A DNA stretch of 64,000 nt, taken from assembly GCF_000521505.1 (NCBI RefSeq), contig NZ_CP003915.1:1860001-1924000 (forward strand). The letters run 5' to 3'. Each line of letters opens with the position of its first letter. Position 1 is the stretch's first letter. The translations under genes were made by a program, and so were the position numbers. Under the pieces are notes generated by a model. It did no database searches. It was given only the letters and a program-made list of their open reading frames with translations, and had not been told where the DNA came from. Source of the DNA: Advenella mimigardefordensis DPN7 (GTDB lineage: Bacteria > Pseudomonadota > Gammaproteobacteria > Burkholderiales > Burkholderiaceae_B). Shown here piece by piece: positions 39,222 through 49,897 of the stretch.

Positions 39222-39249
39222 TCAGGCAGTAATTGAGTAAGAGAAAACA

Positions 39250-40383
39250 ATGACATACAGTACCTTTTGTCAAGTTCCGAATGACCAGATGAAAGAACCC
39301 ATGTTCTTTGGTCAGTCGGTCAATGTGGCGCGTTACGATCAGCAGAAATACGAAATTTTTGAAAAGCTGATCGAAAAGCAGCTGTCCTTTTTCTGGCGTC
39401 CCGAAGAAGTGGACGTGTCTCAGGACCGTATCGACTATCAGACGCTGCCAGAGCACGAAAAGCATATTTTTATCAGCAATCTGAAATATCAGACCCTGCT
39501 CGATTCCATCCAGGGCCGCAGCCCGAACGTCGCGCTGCTGCCACTGGTGTCTATTCCTGAACTGGAAACCTGGATCGAGACCTGGTCGTTTTCCGAGACC
39601 ATCCATTCGCGTTCGTATACGCATATCATCCGCAATATTGTGAATAATCCATCGGTGGTGTTCGATGATATCGTTGCCAATGAATATATTCTGAAGCGCG
39701 CACGTGATATTGCTTTCTATTACGACGATGTGATCTCGTATACGCAGTTGTATAACCAGTTCGGCGAAGGCACGCATGTGCTTGCCGGCAAGGAAGTGGT
39801 CATCTCCTTGCGCGAACTCAAGAAAAAGCTGTATCTGTGTCTGATGGTGGTCAATGTACTGGAGGCCATTCGCTTTTATGTCAGCTTTGCCTGCTCGTTT
39901 GCCTTTGCTGAACGCGAACTGATGGAAGGCAACGCCAAGATCATCAAATTAATTGCCCGTGACGAGGCCCTGCATCTGACGGGTACGCAGCATATGCTCA
40001 ATATTTTGCGCAGCGGCGACGATGATCCTGAAATGGCCGAGATTGCCAGTGAAACCCGTACGCAGTGCTTTGAGCTGTTTAAGCAGGCTGCCCTGCAGGA
40101 AAAAGAATGGGCTGAATACCTGTTCAAAGGGGGTTCCATGATCGGTCTGAACAAGGATATCCTGTGCCAGTATGTCGAATACATCACTAACCTGCGCATG
40201 CAGGCAGTGGGATTGCAGGCGGCTTTCCCGGGTGTGCGGCAGAACCCGATTCCATGGATCAACGCCTGGCTGTCTTCCGATAATGTGCAGGTTGCGCCGC
40301 AGGAAGTGGAAATCAGCTCTTACCTGATCGGGCAAATTGATTCACAAATGAATACCGACGATTTGCAGCATTTCGAACTATGA
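39250..40383 (+). CDS. nrdB: Ribonucleoside-diphosphate reductase, beta subunit (class Ia)
   Basis: 377-residue subunit carrying the diiron-tyrosyl radical cofactor. Iron ligands lie in the helices [27 protein letters not shown] and [14 protein letters not shown]. The C-terminus ends in DDLQHFEL, the tail that docks on NrdA. The ferredoxin gene overlaps its stop by 4 bases. Confidence 0.98.
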   Translation: MTYSTFCQVPNDQMKEPMFFGQSVNVARYDQQKYEIFEKLIEKQLSFFWRPEEVDVSQDRIDYQTLPEHEKHIFISNLKYQTLLDSIQGRSPNVALLPLVSIPELETWIETWSFSETIHSRSYTHIIRNIVNNPSVVFDDIVANEYILKRARDIAFYYDDVISYTQLYNQFGEGTHVLAGKEVVISLRELKKKLYLCLMVVNVLEAIRFYVSFACSFAFAERELMEGNAKIIKLIARDEALHLTGTQHMLNILRSGDDDPEMAEIASETRTQCFELFKQAALQEKEWAEYLFKGGSMIGLNKDILCQYVEYITNLRMQAVGLQAAFPGVRQNPIPWINAWLSSDNVQVAPQEVEISSYLIGQIDSQMNTDDLQHFEL

Positions 40384-40712
40384 CCGCAGTCGTCACGACC
40401 GATAGCAGGTTCGAATTGCTGGAGGGAGAAACGCTGCTTGAAGGGCTGGAACGTACCAGCCACGAAGTGGAGTATCAGTGCCGCGCCGGCTATTGCGGTT
40501 CATGCCGAACGCATCTGCTGGCGGGCAAAGTACGGTATCTGACCGAGCCATTGGCGTATATTGCGAAAGATGAGATTCTGCCTTGCTGCTGCGTGCCCGA
40601 CGGGCCGTTGCAGATTGAGGCCAGACTGTTGCATATGCCGGAACAGCCTTCTCTCGGTGAGGAGTTCAATATTCAGACGTCGCTGGATTTCGGGGCTGAC
40701 GAACAGCGGTAG
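40380..40712 (+). CDS. yfaE: 2Fe-2S ferredoxin for cofactor maintenance of NrdB
   Basis: 110-residue plant-type ferredoxin. Cluster ligands C34, C39 and C42 (CRAGYCGSC) and the distal LPCC Cys near 69-71. In E. coli YfaE regenerates the NrdB diferric-tyrosyl cofactor; the ATGA overlap with nrdB supports the same job. It has about 25 C-terminal residues beyond E. coli YfaE, and these overlap the 3' end of the opposite-strand DUF2798 gene. Confidence 0.95.
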   Translation: MTAVVTTDSRFELLEGETLLEGLERTSHEVEYQCRAGYCGSCRTHLLAGKVRYLTEPLAYIAKDEILPCCCVPDGPLQIEARLLHMPEQPSLGEEFNIQTSLDFGADEQR

Positions 40713-40959
40713 AAGTAGCGCTGCCCCTGCGCCGTTTGTCATTCTTATTCGGCCGCAGGGCGTATGTCAGTGCAAATACGGTAGCAATAGACCATAGCGC
40801 CAGCCAGATAACATGCATCGCCATTACGAAAATATCACGTCCGGCCAGCGGTGTTGTCTGCGCCATGAAGTCGTTCAGGACCGATAGCGATAGTCCGATC
40901 ATCATTCCGGCAAAAAGCAGCACAGTTAATATAAACGACCATTTAGGATCTAGTTTCAT
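40666..40959 (-). CDS. DUF2798 small membrane protein
   Basis: 97-residue protein with two membrane helices (FILTVLLFAGMMIGLSLSVLND and FVMAMHVIWLALWSIATVFALTYALRP), matching DUF2798, function unknown. The basic C-terminal 30 residues extend into the yfaE gene from the other strand, a 47-base tail-to-tail overlap. Either this tail or the yfaE extension may be a recent readthrough past an older stop. Confidence 0.78.
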   Translation of the reverse strand: MKLDPKWSFILTVLLFAGMMIGLSLSVLNDFMAQTTPLAGRDIFVMAMHVIWLALWSIATVFALTYALRPNKNDKRRRGSATSTAVRQPRNPATSEY

Positions 40960-41232
40960 TCTTTTCCCCTGTTATCCGGCACCGCCTGCCGGCGTGGCCA
41001 TCATGAGCGGGCGGGGTTACCCACCGGCAGTGATCAGTGCTAGTCTAGGCGATCATCGTTCTGCTGAGAAATACCGAATGCTTATGTGCATATTGCTATC
41101 GTTCAGATAGCAGATTGGCCCGTCTTCTTTTCGCTATGTGCAGCATTGGCGCAACCGTCATATACAATAACGATTCCAGAGGCGCTCTGGCACGATTCAA
41201 ATCCCATGCGTCAACACAGGAGCCATAAAGAG

Positions 41233-42291
41233 ATGAAATGTTACTGCATTACCGGTTTCAAAGCCCCCTTGCAAATGATGGAAAAAGCGGACTTTACCCC
41301 GCAAGGGACGCAGGTGGTACTGGAAGTCAAGGCTGCCGGCGTTTGCCACAGTGACTTGCATCTGTGGGAGGGCGGGTACGATCTGGGCCAGGGAAAGCGC
41401 CTGGAACTGAAGGATAGGGGTGTCAGTCTGCCGCTCACACCCGGTCATGAAACCGTGGGCAGTGTCCTGGCAGCGGGACCGGATGCCGGGCCGCTGGATA
41501 CCGGTAAAAATTACCTGATCTATCCCTGGATCGGCTGCGGCACCTGCGTCGTCTGCCAGCGTGGCGAAGAAAATTTGTGCGGCGCACCAGCCTGCCTGGG
41601 CATTCACCGGGATGGCGGCTATGCCACTCAAATTGTCGTACCACACCCCAGATATCTGGTGGATATTGGTGATATGGACCCGGTACAGGCGGCGCCTTAT
41701 GCCTGCTCCGGACTGACGACTTATTCGGCACTACGCAAATTTGATCGCGATGTGTTGCAAAACGAGCCGGTCATCATTTTTGGCGCCGGCGGCCTGGGCC
41801 TGATGTGCCTGCAATGGTTGCACGCGATGGGCGGGAAGGGGGCGATTGTTGTTGACCTGGACCCGGCCAAGCGCGAAGCGGCGCTGCAGGCAGGTGCTCT
41901 GGCCGCTGTCGACGGCAACAGCCCCACATTGATTCAGGATATTCAGGCAGCAGCGGGCACGCGTACGATCTGGTCCGTGATTGACTATGTAGGCGCGCCG
42001 TCTACGGCCAATCAGGCTTTTAGTTTATTGGCCAAGGGCGGTAAGCTGGTCATTATCGGTTTGTTCGGCGGCCAAAGCGAATGGCCGCTGGCCATGTTCC
42101 CCCTGAAAGCGGCAACGGTACAGGGTTCCTATGTGGGGAATCTGGCTGAGTTGCAGGAACTCATGACATTGGTGAAACAGGGCGGGATCCGTCCGATCCC
42201 TGTCAGCCGACATCTGCTGGCACAGGCTGACCAGACGCTGATGGCGCTTCACGCGGGCAAGGTTATCGGCCGGGCGGTGCTAACCCCCTGA
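41233..42291 (+). CDS. Zinc-dependent alcohol dehydrogenase
   Basis: 352-residue MDR-family dehydrogenase. Catalytic zinc site C38 and H72 (GVCHSDLH, GHE); structural zinc Cys at 102, 105, 108 and 116; Rossmann motif GAGGLGLM with VVDLDPAKRE pointing to NAD(H). The ATG at 41233 begins the conserved domain; a longer in-frame start at 41086 adds a poorly supported leader. The sequence resembles aldehyde/alcohol dehydrogenases with broad substrates. Confidence 0.9.
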   Translation: MKCYCITGFKAPLQMMEKADFTPQGTQVVLEVKAAGVCHSDLHLWEGGYDLGQGKRLELKDRGVSLPLTPGHETVGSVLAAGPDAGPLDTGKNYLIYPWIGCGTCVVCQRGEENLCGAPACLGIHRDGGYATQIVVPHPRYLVDIGDMDPVQAAPYACSGLTTYSALRKFDRDVLQNEPVIIFGAGGLGLMCLQWLHAMGGKGAIVVDLDPAKREAALQAGALAAVDGNSPTLIQDIQAAAGTRTIWSVIDYVGAPSTANQAFSLLAKGGKLVIIGLFGGQSEWPLAMFPLKAATVQGSYVGNLAELQELMTLVKQGGIRPIPVSRHLLAQADQTLMALHAGKVIGRAVLTP

Positions 42292-42318
42292 CCGAAACAA
42301 TGAACTCTGACAGGAACG

Positions 42319-43344
42319 ATGATGACTGTTTCCAATAGCCAATTGCAGCCTTCTGCAGCGAATGATGGCATTCAGGCAGACGGTGCTGCGGCCAAAGCCA
42401 TGTCGGCTGAAGTGTCCGGGCGGCCTTTTGTTTTCTTTACCAATGCCAGTTCCGGGAATCAGGATACGGAACAATTCCTGGAGAAAATTGCAACCGTAAT
42501 GGAAGGGCATGAACACCATATTATCTGCGTGTATCCGGATGATAGCCATGAGCAAAAGCAGCAGGAAGCGGTCAGTCTGGTAAAAAAGCATAATGCCATT
42601 CTGGTGGTGGCAGGGGGCGACGGCACCATCAGCGCCATGGCCAATCATGCTATTGCCGAGCAGTTCCCAATGGGCATTATTCCCTTCGGTACATTCAATA
42701 TGTTTGCACGCGATCACGGCCTGTCGCTGGATACCGACACGGCCTTGCGCGATTTGCTTACGGGACATATTCAGCCGGTGCAGACCGGTGAAATTGGCGG
42801 GGTGCATTTTATTGTGAATGCCACGCTGGGTTTGTACTCCCAATTGCTGGCCGACAGGGAGCAATGGAAAAACCAGTTCGGTCGACGTCGCGGCATTGCC
42901 ATTTTCGCGGCCTTGTCCACCATTATGAAATATGGCCGTTCTTATATTCTGCAATTTAACAAGGGCGAAGGCCGGCAATTGGTGAAAACCGTGAGTTTCA
43001 TGGCCTGTAACAATACGCTGCAGGCGCAGCAGGCGGGTGTGCAGTATGACCAAACCATGGGCGACGGTTATCTTTACGGTATCGTGCTCAAGCCCTCAAG
43101 CCGCAAGCGGATGCTGCTGTTGGCCTTAAAGCTGATCTTCAGGCGGCTGGATCAGGATCGGCAAATCATCAGTTTTCCGTTCGAGGCGCTGGACATCGAC
43201 AAGAAGAAAGGGGGGCGTAGTATCGAGGTCGCCATGGACGGCGAGGTCCATTCACTGCAGGCGCCCTTTACCGTCAAGGCGAACAGGGATCTGCTGAAGA
43301 TTGTGGTGCCCGCTTCAGTGGCGCAGCATTCAGAACAGGAATAA
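42319..43344 (+). CDS. Diacylglycerol kinase-family lipid kinase
   Basis: 341-residue protein with the DAGK catalytic domain: FVFFTNASSGN near residue 37, nucleotide loop GGDGT at 99-103, then GIIPFGTFNMFARD. Bacterial members (DgkB, YegS) phosphorylate diacylglycerol or related lipids. Residues 1-33 are a polar Ala/Ser/Gln-rich leader. The phosphoesterase gene follows 8 bases later, suggesting one operon. Confidence 0.88.
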   Translation: MMTVSNSQLQPSAANDGIQADGAAAKAMSAEVSGRPFVFFTNASSGNQDTEQFLEKIATVMEGHEHHIICVYPDDSHEQKQQEAVSLVKKHNAILVVAGGDGTISAMANHAIAEQFPMGIIPFGTFNMFARDHGLSLDTDTALRDLLTGHIQPVQTGEIGGVHFIVNATLGLYSQLLADREQWKNQFGRRRGIAIFAALSTIMKYGRSYILQFNKGEGRQLVKTVSFMACNNTLQAQQAGVQYDQTMGDGYLYGIVLKPSSRKRMLLLALKLIFRRLDQDRQIISFPFEALDIDKKKGGRSIEVAMDGEVHSLQAPFTVKANRDLLKIVVPASVAQHSEQE

Positions 43345-43352
43345 TAGCGCGC

Positions 43353-44159
43353 ATGTACCGGATTCTCCAGATTTCAGATATTCACTTTGGCACCGTCAAT
43401 GCAAATGTGCTGAATGCACTGGTTCATGCGGTCAGGCAGCTATCGCCCGCTTTGTGCGTGGTATCCGGCGATATTACCCAGCGTGCCACGCGCAGTGAGT
43501 TTCTGGCGGCCAATGCCTTTCTGAAGACGTTGCCGGCGCCGGTCCTGTGTATTCCGGGCAACCATGATATTCCTCTATATGCCTTGTGGACCCGTTTCCT
43601 GAACCCTTATGGGCGCTATCGGCGCTATCTGCATAAAGAGGTAGAGCCCCTGTTCGAGTCTGGTTCGGCCATGGTTATCGGCGTTAATACCACTACGCCA
43701 TTTCGTCATAAGCGCGGGATTGTGACGGATGCGCAGATCCGGCGGGTAGTGCAATTGGCCAGGGAAAACAGCGCGGGTAAAAGTGTGCTGGTGGTCGCGC
43801 ACCATCCTTTTCATGTGCTGGATCCGGCGGACCAGGAACAACTGGTTGAAAACCATGAGGCGGCTATCCGCGCCTGGTCTGCCGCTGGTGTAGACCTGAT
43901 CCTGGGCGGGCATATTCATATGCCTTTCGTTTATCCGCTGACGCAGCGCTATCCCGACCTGGTCCATCCGATGCTGGTTGTACAGGGTGGAACCACAACC
44001 TCATTTCGGGTGCGCCGGCACATTCCCAATTCCCTGAACGTGCTGGACCTGTACCCGGAAAAGAAAATCCACATCACCACCTGGACCTATCAGTCAAAAG
44101 ATGACAGCCATCCAAACCGGTTCATGTGCGTGGAAAAGGATATGTGGAAGACAAATTAG
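43353..44159 (+). CDS. Calcineurin-like metallophosphoesterase
   Basis: 268-residue two-metal phosphoesterase with all blocks: D9-x-H11 (SDIHFG), GD at 39-40 (SGDITQ), GNHD at 69-72, VAHHPFH and GGHIH. It resembles the class III cyclic-nucleotide/lipid phosphodiesterase group. Directly after the lipid kinase, so a linked role in lipid phosphate turnover is plausible but unproven. Confidence 0.9.
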   Translation: MYRILQISDIHFGTVNANVLNALVHAVRQLSPALCVVSGDITQRATRSEFLAANAFLKTLPAPVLCIPGNHDIPLYALWTRFLNPYGRYRRYLHKEVEPLFESGSAMVIGVNTTTPFRHKRGIVTDAQIRRVVQLARENSAGKSVLVVAHHPFHVLDPADQEQLVENHEAAIRAWSAAGVDLILGGHIHMPFVYPLTQRYPDLVHPMLVVQGGTTTSFRVRRHIPNSLNVLDLYPEKKIHITTWTYQSKDDSHPNRFMCVEKDMWKTN

Positions 44160-44173
44160 TCTGTCGGGAAAGG

Positions 44174-44204
44174 GGCGGCATGGCCGAACGGCGGGCATGC
44201 CGCC
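44174..44204. terminator. GC-rich hairpin between converging genes
   Basis: Nine-base stem GGCGGCATG / CATGCCGCC with a 13-base loop, 15 bases after the phosphoesterase stop. No T-run, so it is a weak terminator candidate. Confidence 0.35.
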
Positions 44205-44216
44205 CGCCGCCTGGTG

Positions 44217-44675
44217 TCACTCTTTGTCTTCTTCTGTTTCTCCGGGCCAATCACGGATATAGGCCTTGAGCATTTTGTTTTCAAATTTGGACGCTTCCAG
44301 CATGGCGCGCGCCATATCGTAGAATGAAATCACCCCCATCAGCACAGGACCGTCCATCACGGGAACATAGCGTGCATGGTGCTCCAGCATGAGGCGTCGC
44401 ACTTCCTCGGCCTCGGTGTTGGGTGATACGCTCACCGGTGCATCATCCATGATTTTACGGATGGTGGTGTTTTCAAAAGACTCCGGAGAATCGTGCATGT
44501 GGCGGATAATTTCACGGAAGGTCAGCATCCCCGTTAATTGTCCCTGATCCATAATGACCAGCGAACCAATGTCGCGTTCACTCATGGTTGCAATGGCCTG
44601 CGCCACGGATTGATCCGGGGTCGCGGTGTAAAGGATATTGCCCTTGACCCGCAAGACTTCACTGATTTTCAACAT
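44217..44675 (-). CDS. CBS-domain protein
   Basis: 152-residue protein made of two CBS motifs (about residues 10-65 and 72-130), a stand-alone adenosine-nucleotide-sensing module. The motifs SERDIGSLVIMD, LTGMLTFREI and RYVPVMDG are typical. A charged tail EETEEDKE ends it. Target unknown. Confidence 0.9.
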   Translation of the reverse strand: MLKISEVLRVKGNILYTATPDQSVAQAIATMSERDIGSLVIMDQGQLTGMLTFREIIRHMHDSPESFENTTIRKIMDDAPVSVSPNTEAEEVRRLMLEHHARYVPVMDGPVLMGVISFYDMARAMLEASKFENKMLKAYIRDWPGETEEDKE

Positions 44676-44909
44676 GGCAATCCTCCTGTAGCCTTATTCT
44701 GCTGTCCGGCATGCTGACCGGAAACTGATTTGATTATATGGAAATGTACCTGAAATCCACCGTGATGCAAAGTCATTCGGCGTCAGGGTGTGCCCTGCGC
44801 GTCACACACCGGATGCCGGTCAACGCCCGGGCAGGCATTGCCAGCAGCCATTTTCGGCCGCTGTGCACGTGGTGGATGCATTTATACTTTTGGCTTTGCG
44901 CACCTGCCG

Positions 44910-46334
44910 TCAGCTTGCGTGCTGTGTGGTATTCCTGGCATCAGAAGAAGTGGCAGGACTGGCTGACCGGCCCTTGCCTTGTGCACTATCGGTGTCTGCG
45001 TCGGAGGCTGCGGGCGGTGCCTCATCGGTAGGCTCCAGATACAGGATGTCACGCAATTTAACGGAATTGTCTTCAGTCAGTAATCTCGCGATCACCTGGC
45101 GCAGGGCCGGATCGTGACTGATTTCGATTACTTTGCTGTCGAACAGAAAGCAGTCGGCCAGGGGGTCCAGGCTGGCATTCAGGCTGCTGGCCAGCACCCA
45201 TCTCTCGGAACGTTTGCCGGCCGTGTTGACAATGTAGCCCATGGAAACCAGCGGCTCAAGAATATCCAGCGTTTCGCTGTAGTTCATTTTGATCTGGCCG
45301 GCGATATAGCTGGTGCCGTAGCCCGGCGGGTTCCGGTCACGGGCGCTATGCAGCAAGCGCAGCACGAACAGGGCGGTCACAAAATGCACGCCGGGAGACA
45401 TCTTGTCGCGCATCTGGCCGCTGCGTATCTGCGGTGCCAGTGCGGCGACGGTCGCCCCGAACAGCACCACCAGCCAGGACAGATAAATCCACAACAGGAA
45501 AATCGGGATGGTCGCAAATGCGCCATAAATCAGTGTGTAGGAGGGGAACTTGGTAATGTAATAGGCGAACCCGGCCTTCATGATTTCCAGCAGGACCGCC
45601 GTGGTGTAACCGCCAATCAGGGCGTCTTTCCATGCGACTTTTCGGTTCGGTACCAGATAATAGAGCAGGGCGAAGATCAGCCCCGAGACAATGACCGGCA
45701 CCACAGTGAATAACACGCTCTTGATCACGGAAAACTGTGTGACCAGTCCCAGTTTTTCCTGCGCAATATAGGACGAGGTCCACAGGCTGGCGCCCAGGAA
45801 AATCGGTCCCAGCGACAGGATCGCCCAGTACACCAGAATACGCTGTCCGATGGGGCGGCGCCGGGTCACATTCCAGATATCGTTAAGCACTTCGTCAATC
45901 GTCATCATCAACATGATAGACGTCACGGTCAGAAAACCCACGCCGATGGCGGTCAATCTTGATGCCTGCTGAGCGAACACGTTCAGGTAGCTCATGATGG
46001 TTTCAGAGACATTTGCGGGCATCAGATTGTGCGTCAGAAACTCTTCAAGCGAGACTTTGAAATCGGTGAACAGTGGGAAGGCGGTAAACAGCGACAGAAT
46101 CACGGCCAGCATCGGCACAATCGCCAGTACGGTGGTGAAGGTAAGGCTGGATGCCACCTGGGTAAGCTTGTCGCGCAGCAGTCGCTGGATTCCAAACAGA
46201 ATGGCCTTTTTGTAGAACGCCAGGCCCAGTTCCGAGTCTCCCATGTTCAGTCGCAACTCCTCACGGGCCTCCATGGCTTCCTGCTGTTCCTGTTTCTTTT
46301 GCAGTTCCAAATCGAAATCGTTGTGTTTTGTCAT
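44910..46334 (-). CDS. YihY/BrkB family inner-membrane protein
   Basis: 474-residue protein of the YihY/UPF0761 family (once misnamed RNase BN; BrkB in Bordetella). Six hydrophobic helices between residues about 35 and 300, with signature segments ASSLTFTTVLAIVPMLAV and LIGGYTTAVLLEIMKAGFAYY, then a cytoplasmic C-terminal domain that looks winged-helix-like. The ATG at 46334 is chosen; an in-frame start at 46523 would add 63 residues unlike the family. Divergent from the DUF2069 gene. Confidence 0.88.
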   Translation of the reverse strand: MTKHNDFDLELQKKQEQQEAMEAREELRLNMGDSELGLAFYKKAILFGIQRLLRDKLTQVASSLTFTTVLAIVPMLAVILSLFTAFPLFTDFKVSLEEFLTHNLMPANVSETIMSYLNVFAQQASRLTAIGVGFLTVTSIMLMMTIDEVLNDIWNVTRRRPIGQRILVYWAILSLGPIFLGASLWTSSYIAQEKLGLVTQFSVIKSVLFTVVPVIVSGLIFALLYYLVPNRKVAWKDALIGGYTTAVLLEIMKAGFAYYITKFPSYTLIYGAFATIPIFLLWIYLSWLVVLFGATVAALAPQIRSGQMRDKMSPGVHFVTALFVLRLLHSARDRNPPGYGTSYIAGQIKMNYSETLDILEPLVSMGYIVNTAGKRSERWVLASSLNASLDPLADCFLFDSKVIEISHDPALRQVIARLLTEDNSVKLRDILYLEPTDEAPPAASDADTDSAQGKGRSASPATSSDARNTTQHAS

Positions 46335-46532
46335 GATCAAATGGCTTGTTTGCCGCGTCGACCGGCCGACACGGTGATACCTCGTCAGGATGGTTTCAGT
46401 ATAGCAAACTGCCGGCAGCCTGCTCTTGCGTCTATTTGCAGTTCGATTGCAAATTGTAATTGCCAGGCGCTTGTCGCACTTGAGGCGATTGCCCGTATGA
46501 GGCGAATATAATGAACGGATCAATTAGCCAGA

Positions 46533-47039
46533 ATGGAAATTATCTTGACACAGTCTTCTTCAGCGCCGGTTGCCGATGTGCAGCAGGCCGATACCACCAG
46601 CGCATCAGCAATGTCGTCAACCGATACCGGGCCCGCGCTTGCTTCGGTTCACCAGGCGCAGCAGGTGGCATTGAATCCGCGCTATCGGGTGATCGCGTTT
46701 GTCTCGCTATTGCTCCTGTTTTTATTGTGTATTGCCTGGGAGTTATTTCTGGATCCGCTGGTGCCCGGCGGTAGCGTGTACGTGCTCAAGGCGCTGCCCT
46801 TGCTGTTCCCTCTTTACGGTGTTTATAAGGGTAATCTGTACACGCTGCAATGGTCATCCATGCTGGTATTGCTGTATTTTACCGAAGGCGTGGTTCGCTG
46901 GTATTCGGATATCAGCAGCACGTCGTCCATGCTTGGGGCCGCTGAAACGATCTTGTCGGTGGTTTTCTTTCTTGCCGCCATTCTTTATGTGCGACCCGCC
47001 AAGCAGGCGGCAAAACGCGCAAAAAAACAGGGGAAATGA
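46533..47039 (+). CDS. DUF2069 membrane protein
   Basis: 168-residue protein with about 45 polar N-terminal residues, then four hydrophobic helices and a basic tail (KQAAKRAKKQGK), matching DUF2069. Function unknown. It is often near yihY/brkB-type genes in betaproteobacteria, as here. The stop overlaps the selO start by 4 bases. Confidence 0.82.
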   Translation: MEIILTQSSSAPVADVQQADTTSASAMSSTDTGPALASVHQAQQVALNPRYRVIAFVSLLLLFLLCIAWELFLDPLVPGGSVYVLKALPLLFPLYGVYKGNLYTLQWSSMLVLLYFTEGVVRWYSDISSTSSMLGAAETILSVVFFLAAILYVRPAKQAAKRAKKQGK

Positions 47040-48529
47040 TAATGCTATCGAATCTGCAGGTCAGCAACCGTTTTGCGTCTTTGTCGCCGGCGTTTTACAC
47101 GCGGCTGCGGATGCAGGGGCTGACCGATCCGACCTTGCTGCATGTCAACCCCGACGTACTGGCCTCACTGGGGCTCACCATGGAAGATGCACGTTCGCCG
47201 GCATTCCTGTCCATTATGTCCGGCAATGCCGATTTGCCGGGCGGCGTCACACTGTCGGCTGTATATAGCGGACATCAGTTTGGTGTGTGGGCCGGTCAAC
47301 TGGGTGATGGGCGTGCTCATCTGCTGGGGGCCATTAGCGGCACAGACGACAACGGCAAACCGGCAGACTGGGAGATTCAGCTCAAGGGTTCGGGTAGAAC
47401 GCCTTATTCCCGTATGGGCGATGGTCGCGCCGTGTTGCGCTCGTCGGTACGCGAATATCTGGCCAGCGCGGCCATGACCGGTCTGGGTATTCCAACCACA
47501 CAGGCGCTGTGCCTGGTCGCTTCAGACGATCCTGTCTACCGCGAAACCGTTGAAACTGCCGCGATCGTGGCGCGGGTGGCGCCATCTTTTGTTCGCTTTG
47601 GCTCTTTCGAGCATTGGTATGCGGCAAAGGATGCGGCGCGACTGCGCGAACTGCTGGACTACGTGATCAGCAACTTTTTCGCCGACCAGGTGCCGGCCGT
47701 AGATAGTGAGCACACGCTGAATGATGTCATTGAGCGGTTTGTTGATATTGTGATCGAGCGCACGGCGACCCTGATGGCAGGCTGGCAGTCTGTCGGTTTC
47801 AATCATGGCGTCATGAACACCGACAATATGTCCGTGCTGGGGCTCACGCTGGATTACGGCCCTTATGGTTTTATGGATGCATTCCGTATCAATCACGTTT
47901 GCAATCATACTGATACACAGGGACGCTACGCCTGGAATGCGCAGCCGTCTGTCGGCTTGTGGAACCTGTATCGTTTCGCCAATTGCTTTGTCGCCCTGGG
48001 CGCAGAGCCCGACAGACTCAAGGCGCGGCTGGAACGCTACGAGGGACTGTTTATTTCGGCTTACCGGGACCGCATGATCGCCAAACTTGGGCTGCAGGCC
48101 TGGCAGGAAGGAGATGATGATCTCATCGATGGCTGGTGGCGCGTACTGCATGATCAGTCAGCAGACTTCACTCTGAGTTTCCGCTATCTGGCGCAGATCG
48201 ATGTGGATGAAAGCCCCTTGCGTAGTCTCTTTACCGATACTACCAGGCTTGAACAATGGCTGGCGTCATACCGCAAGCGCTTGCAGGACAATGAGAATGA
48301 TAGTGCCCAGGCCCGTGCCGGCCGGATGGACCAGGTTAACCCGCTTTATGTATTGCGCAATTATCTGGCAGAAGAGGCCATACAGGCTGCAGCCAAAGGG
48401 GATATGAGCGTGACCGATTCCCTGCTTCAGGTGCTGCGTGATCCTTATACGGCCAAAGCGGGCATGGAGCATTTTGCAGAGCCGCCACCGGACTGGGGCC
48501 GGGAGCTGGAAGTCAGTTGCTCCTCATAG
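47036..48529 (+). CDS. selO: Protein adenylyltransferase SelO
   Basis: 497-residue pseudokinase that attaches AMP to Ser/Thr/Tyr of target proteins. Landmarks: YSGHQFGVWAGQLGDGRAH, the nucleotide region EIQLKGSGRTPYSRMGDGRAV, FNHGVMNTDNMSVLGLTLDYGPYGFMD and the C-terminal LEVSCSS, whose Cys is equivalent to the redox-active Cys or selenocysteine of the family. ATGA overlap with DUF2069 implies co-translation. Confidence 0.95.
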   Translation: MIMLSNLQVSNRFASLSPAFYTRLRMQGLTDPTLLHVNPDVLASLGLTMEDARSPAFLSIMSGNADLPGGVTLSAVYSGHQFGVWAGQLGDGRAHLLGAISGTDDNGKPADWEIQLKGSGRTPYSRMGDGRAVLRSSVREYLASAAMTGLGIPTTQALCLVASDDPVYRETVETAAIVARVAPSFVRFGSFEHWYAAKDAARLRELLDYVISNFFADQVPAVDSEHTLNDVIERFVDIVIERTATLMAGWQSVGFNHGVMNTDNMSVLGLTLDYGPYGFMDAFRINHVCNHTDTQGRYAWNAQPSVGLWNLYRFANCFVALGAEPDRLKARLERYEGLFISAYRDRMIAKLGLQAWQEGDDDLIDGWWRVLHDQSADFTLSFRYLAQIDVDESPLRSLFTDTTRLEQWLASYRKRLQDNENDSAQARAGRMDQVNPLYVLRNYLAEEAIQAAAKGDMSVTDSLLQVLRDPYTAKAGMEHFAEPPPDWGRELEVSCSS

Positions 48530-48700
48530 CGGGGCGTGCAGGCCGAGGCCGGCAGGCGGCGGCTGTATTGCCGCGCCCGGCGGGCAGGCGATCGTTGATG
48601 GCAACGGACGTTACTGCGTGCTTTCCGGCACTTTCTGGTATTCTTCAGTACTTTTCCTGCTCCGCCACAAACGGGCAACCTCTTTTTACTTGGATAAGCG

Positions 48701-49756
48701 ATGTCGGGTAATACATTAGGCAAACTTTTTTCGGTCACCAATTTTGGTGAGTCCCACGGGCCGGCAATCGGCTGTGTGGTCGATGGCTGTCCGGCAGGCA
48801 TGAGCCTGTCTGCCGAGGATATCCAGATCGAGCTTGATCGTCGGCGGCCGGGTACCTCCCGTCATGTCACACAGCGGCAGGAGCCCGATACTGTTGAGAT
48901 CCTGTCTGGCGTATATGAAGGGAAAACAACAGGAACGGCAATCGGCCTGCTGATCCGTAATCAGGACCAGCGCAGCAAAGATTATTCCGCGATCGCCGAT
49001 ACCTTCCGTCCCGGCCACGCGGACCGGACCTATTGGGAAAAATATGGCATTCGTGATCCGCGAGGGGGCGGTCGTTCGTCGGCCCGCCTGACGGCGCCAA
49101 CCGTGGCGGCAGGCGCGATTGCAAAAAAATGGCTGAGTGAAAAATTCGGTGTCGTTATCCGCGGCTATATGAGCCAGCTCGGCCCCATCCGGATCCCGTT
49201 CAAATCCTGGGAAGAGGTGGAGAACAACCCATTTTATGCGGCCGATGCATCAGTGGTGCCCGAACTCGAAGCCTTTATGGATCAATTGCGCAAGGACGGC
49301 GATTCCATTGGTGCCCGCATCGAAGTGGTGGCCCAGGGACTGCCAGCAGGCTGGGGCGAACCGTTGTATGACAGGCTTGACGCCGATATTGCATTTGCCA
49401 TGATGGGCCTGAACGCCGTAAAAGGGGTATCGATTGGCGCCGGTTTTGAATGCGTGACCCAGCGCGGCTCAGAGCATGGCGATGAACTGACCCCCAACGG
49501 CTATCTGAGCAATCATGCCGGTGGCGTGCTGGGTGGCATTTCCACCGGTCAGGACATCACGGTGTCGCTTGCCATCAAGCCTACCTCCAGCATTCGCATT
49601 GAACGCAAGTCGGTCAACCGGGCCGGCGAGCCGGTGATGGTGCAGACACTGGGTCGCCATGACCCTTGCGTGGGCATTCGTGCGACCCCCATTGCCGAAG
49701 CATTGCTTGCATTAATATTGATTGATCACGCTTTGCGTCAGCAGGCCTATCGCTAA
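48701..49756 (+). CDS. aroC: Chorismate synthase
   Basis: 351-residue FMN-dependent enzyme forming chorismate, the last shared step to aromatic amino acids. Signatures: [18 protein letters not shown] at the start, the [14 protein letters not shown] loop, [14 protein letters not shown] and [17 protein letters not shown] near the end. The length is normal for the family. It stands alone, with 171 bases upstream after selO. Confidence 0.97.
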   Translation: MSGNTLGKLFSVTNFGESHGPAIGCVVDGCPAGMSLSAEDIQIELDRRRPGTSRHVTQRQEPDTVEILSGVYEGKTTGTAIGLLIRNQDQRSKDYSAIADTFRPGHADRTYWEKYGIRDPRGGGRSSARLTAPTVAAGAIAKKWLSEKFGVVIRGYMSQLGPIRIPFKSWEEVENNPFYAADASVVPELEAFMDQLRKDGDSIGARIEVVAQGLPAGWGEPLYDRLDADIAFAMMGLNAVKGVSIGAGFECVTQRGSEHGDELTPNGYLSNHAGGVLGGISTGQDITVSLAIKPTSSIRIERKSVNRAGEPVMVQTLGRHDPCVGIRATPIAEALLALILIDHALRQQAYR

Positions 49757-49897
49757 GACGGGTATCTGCATTGTATTGTTAATGCGGCGCTTGCGTGCTG
49801 ATCGCGTGCCGCCTCTTGCCTGGTCATAGGCGGGCTATCCGCACTCAAGCCCGAGGCTGAACCCCGGGGCTTGTCGCGTATTTGGTGAGGGTGATGC

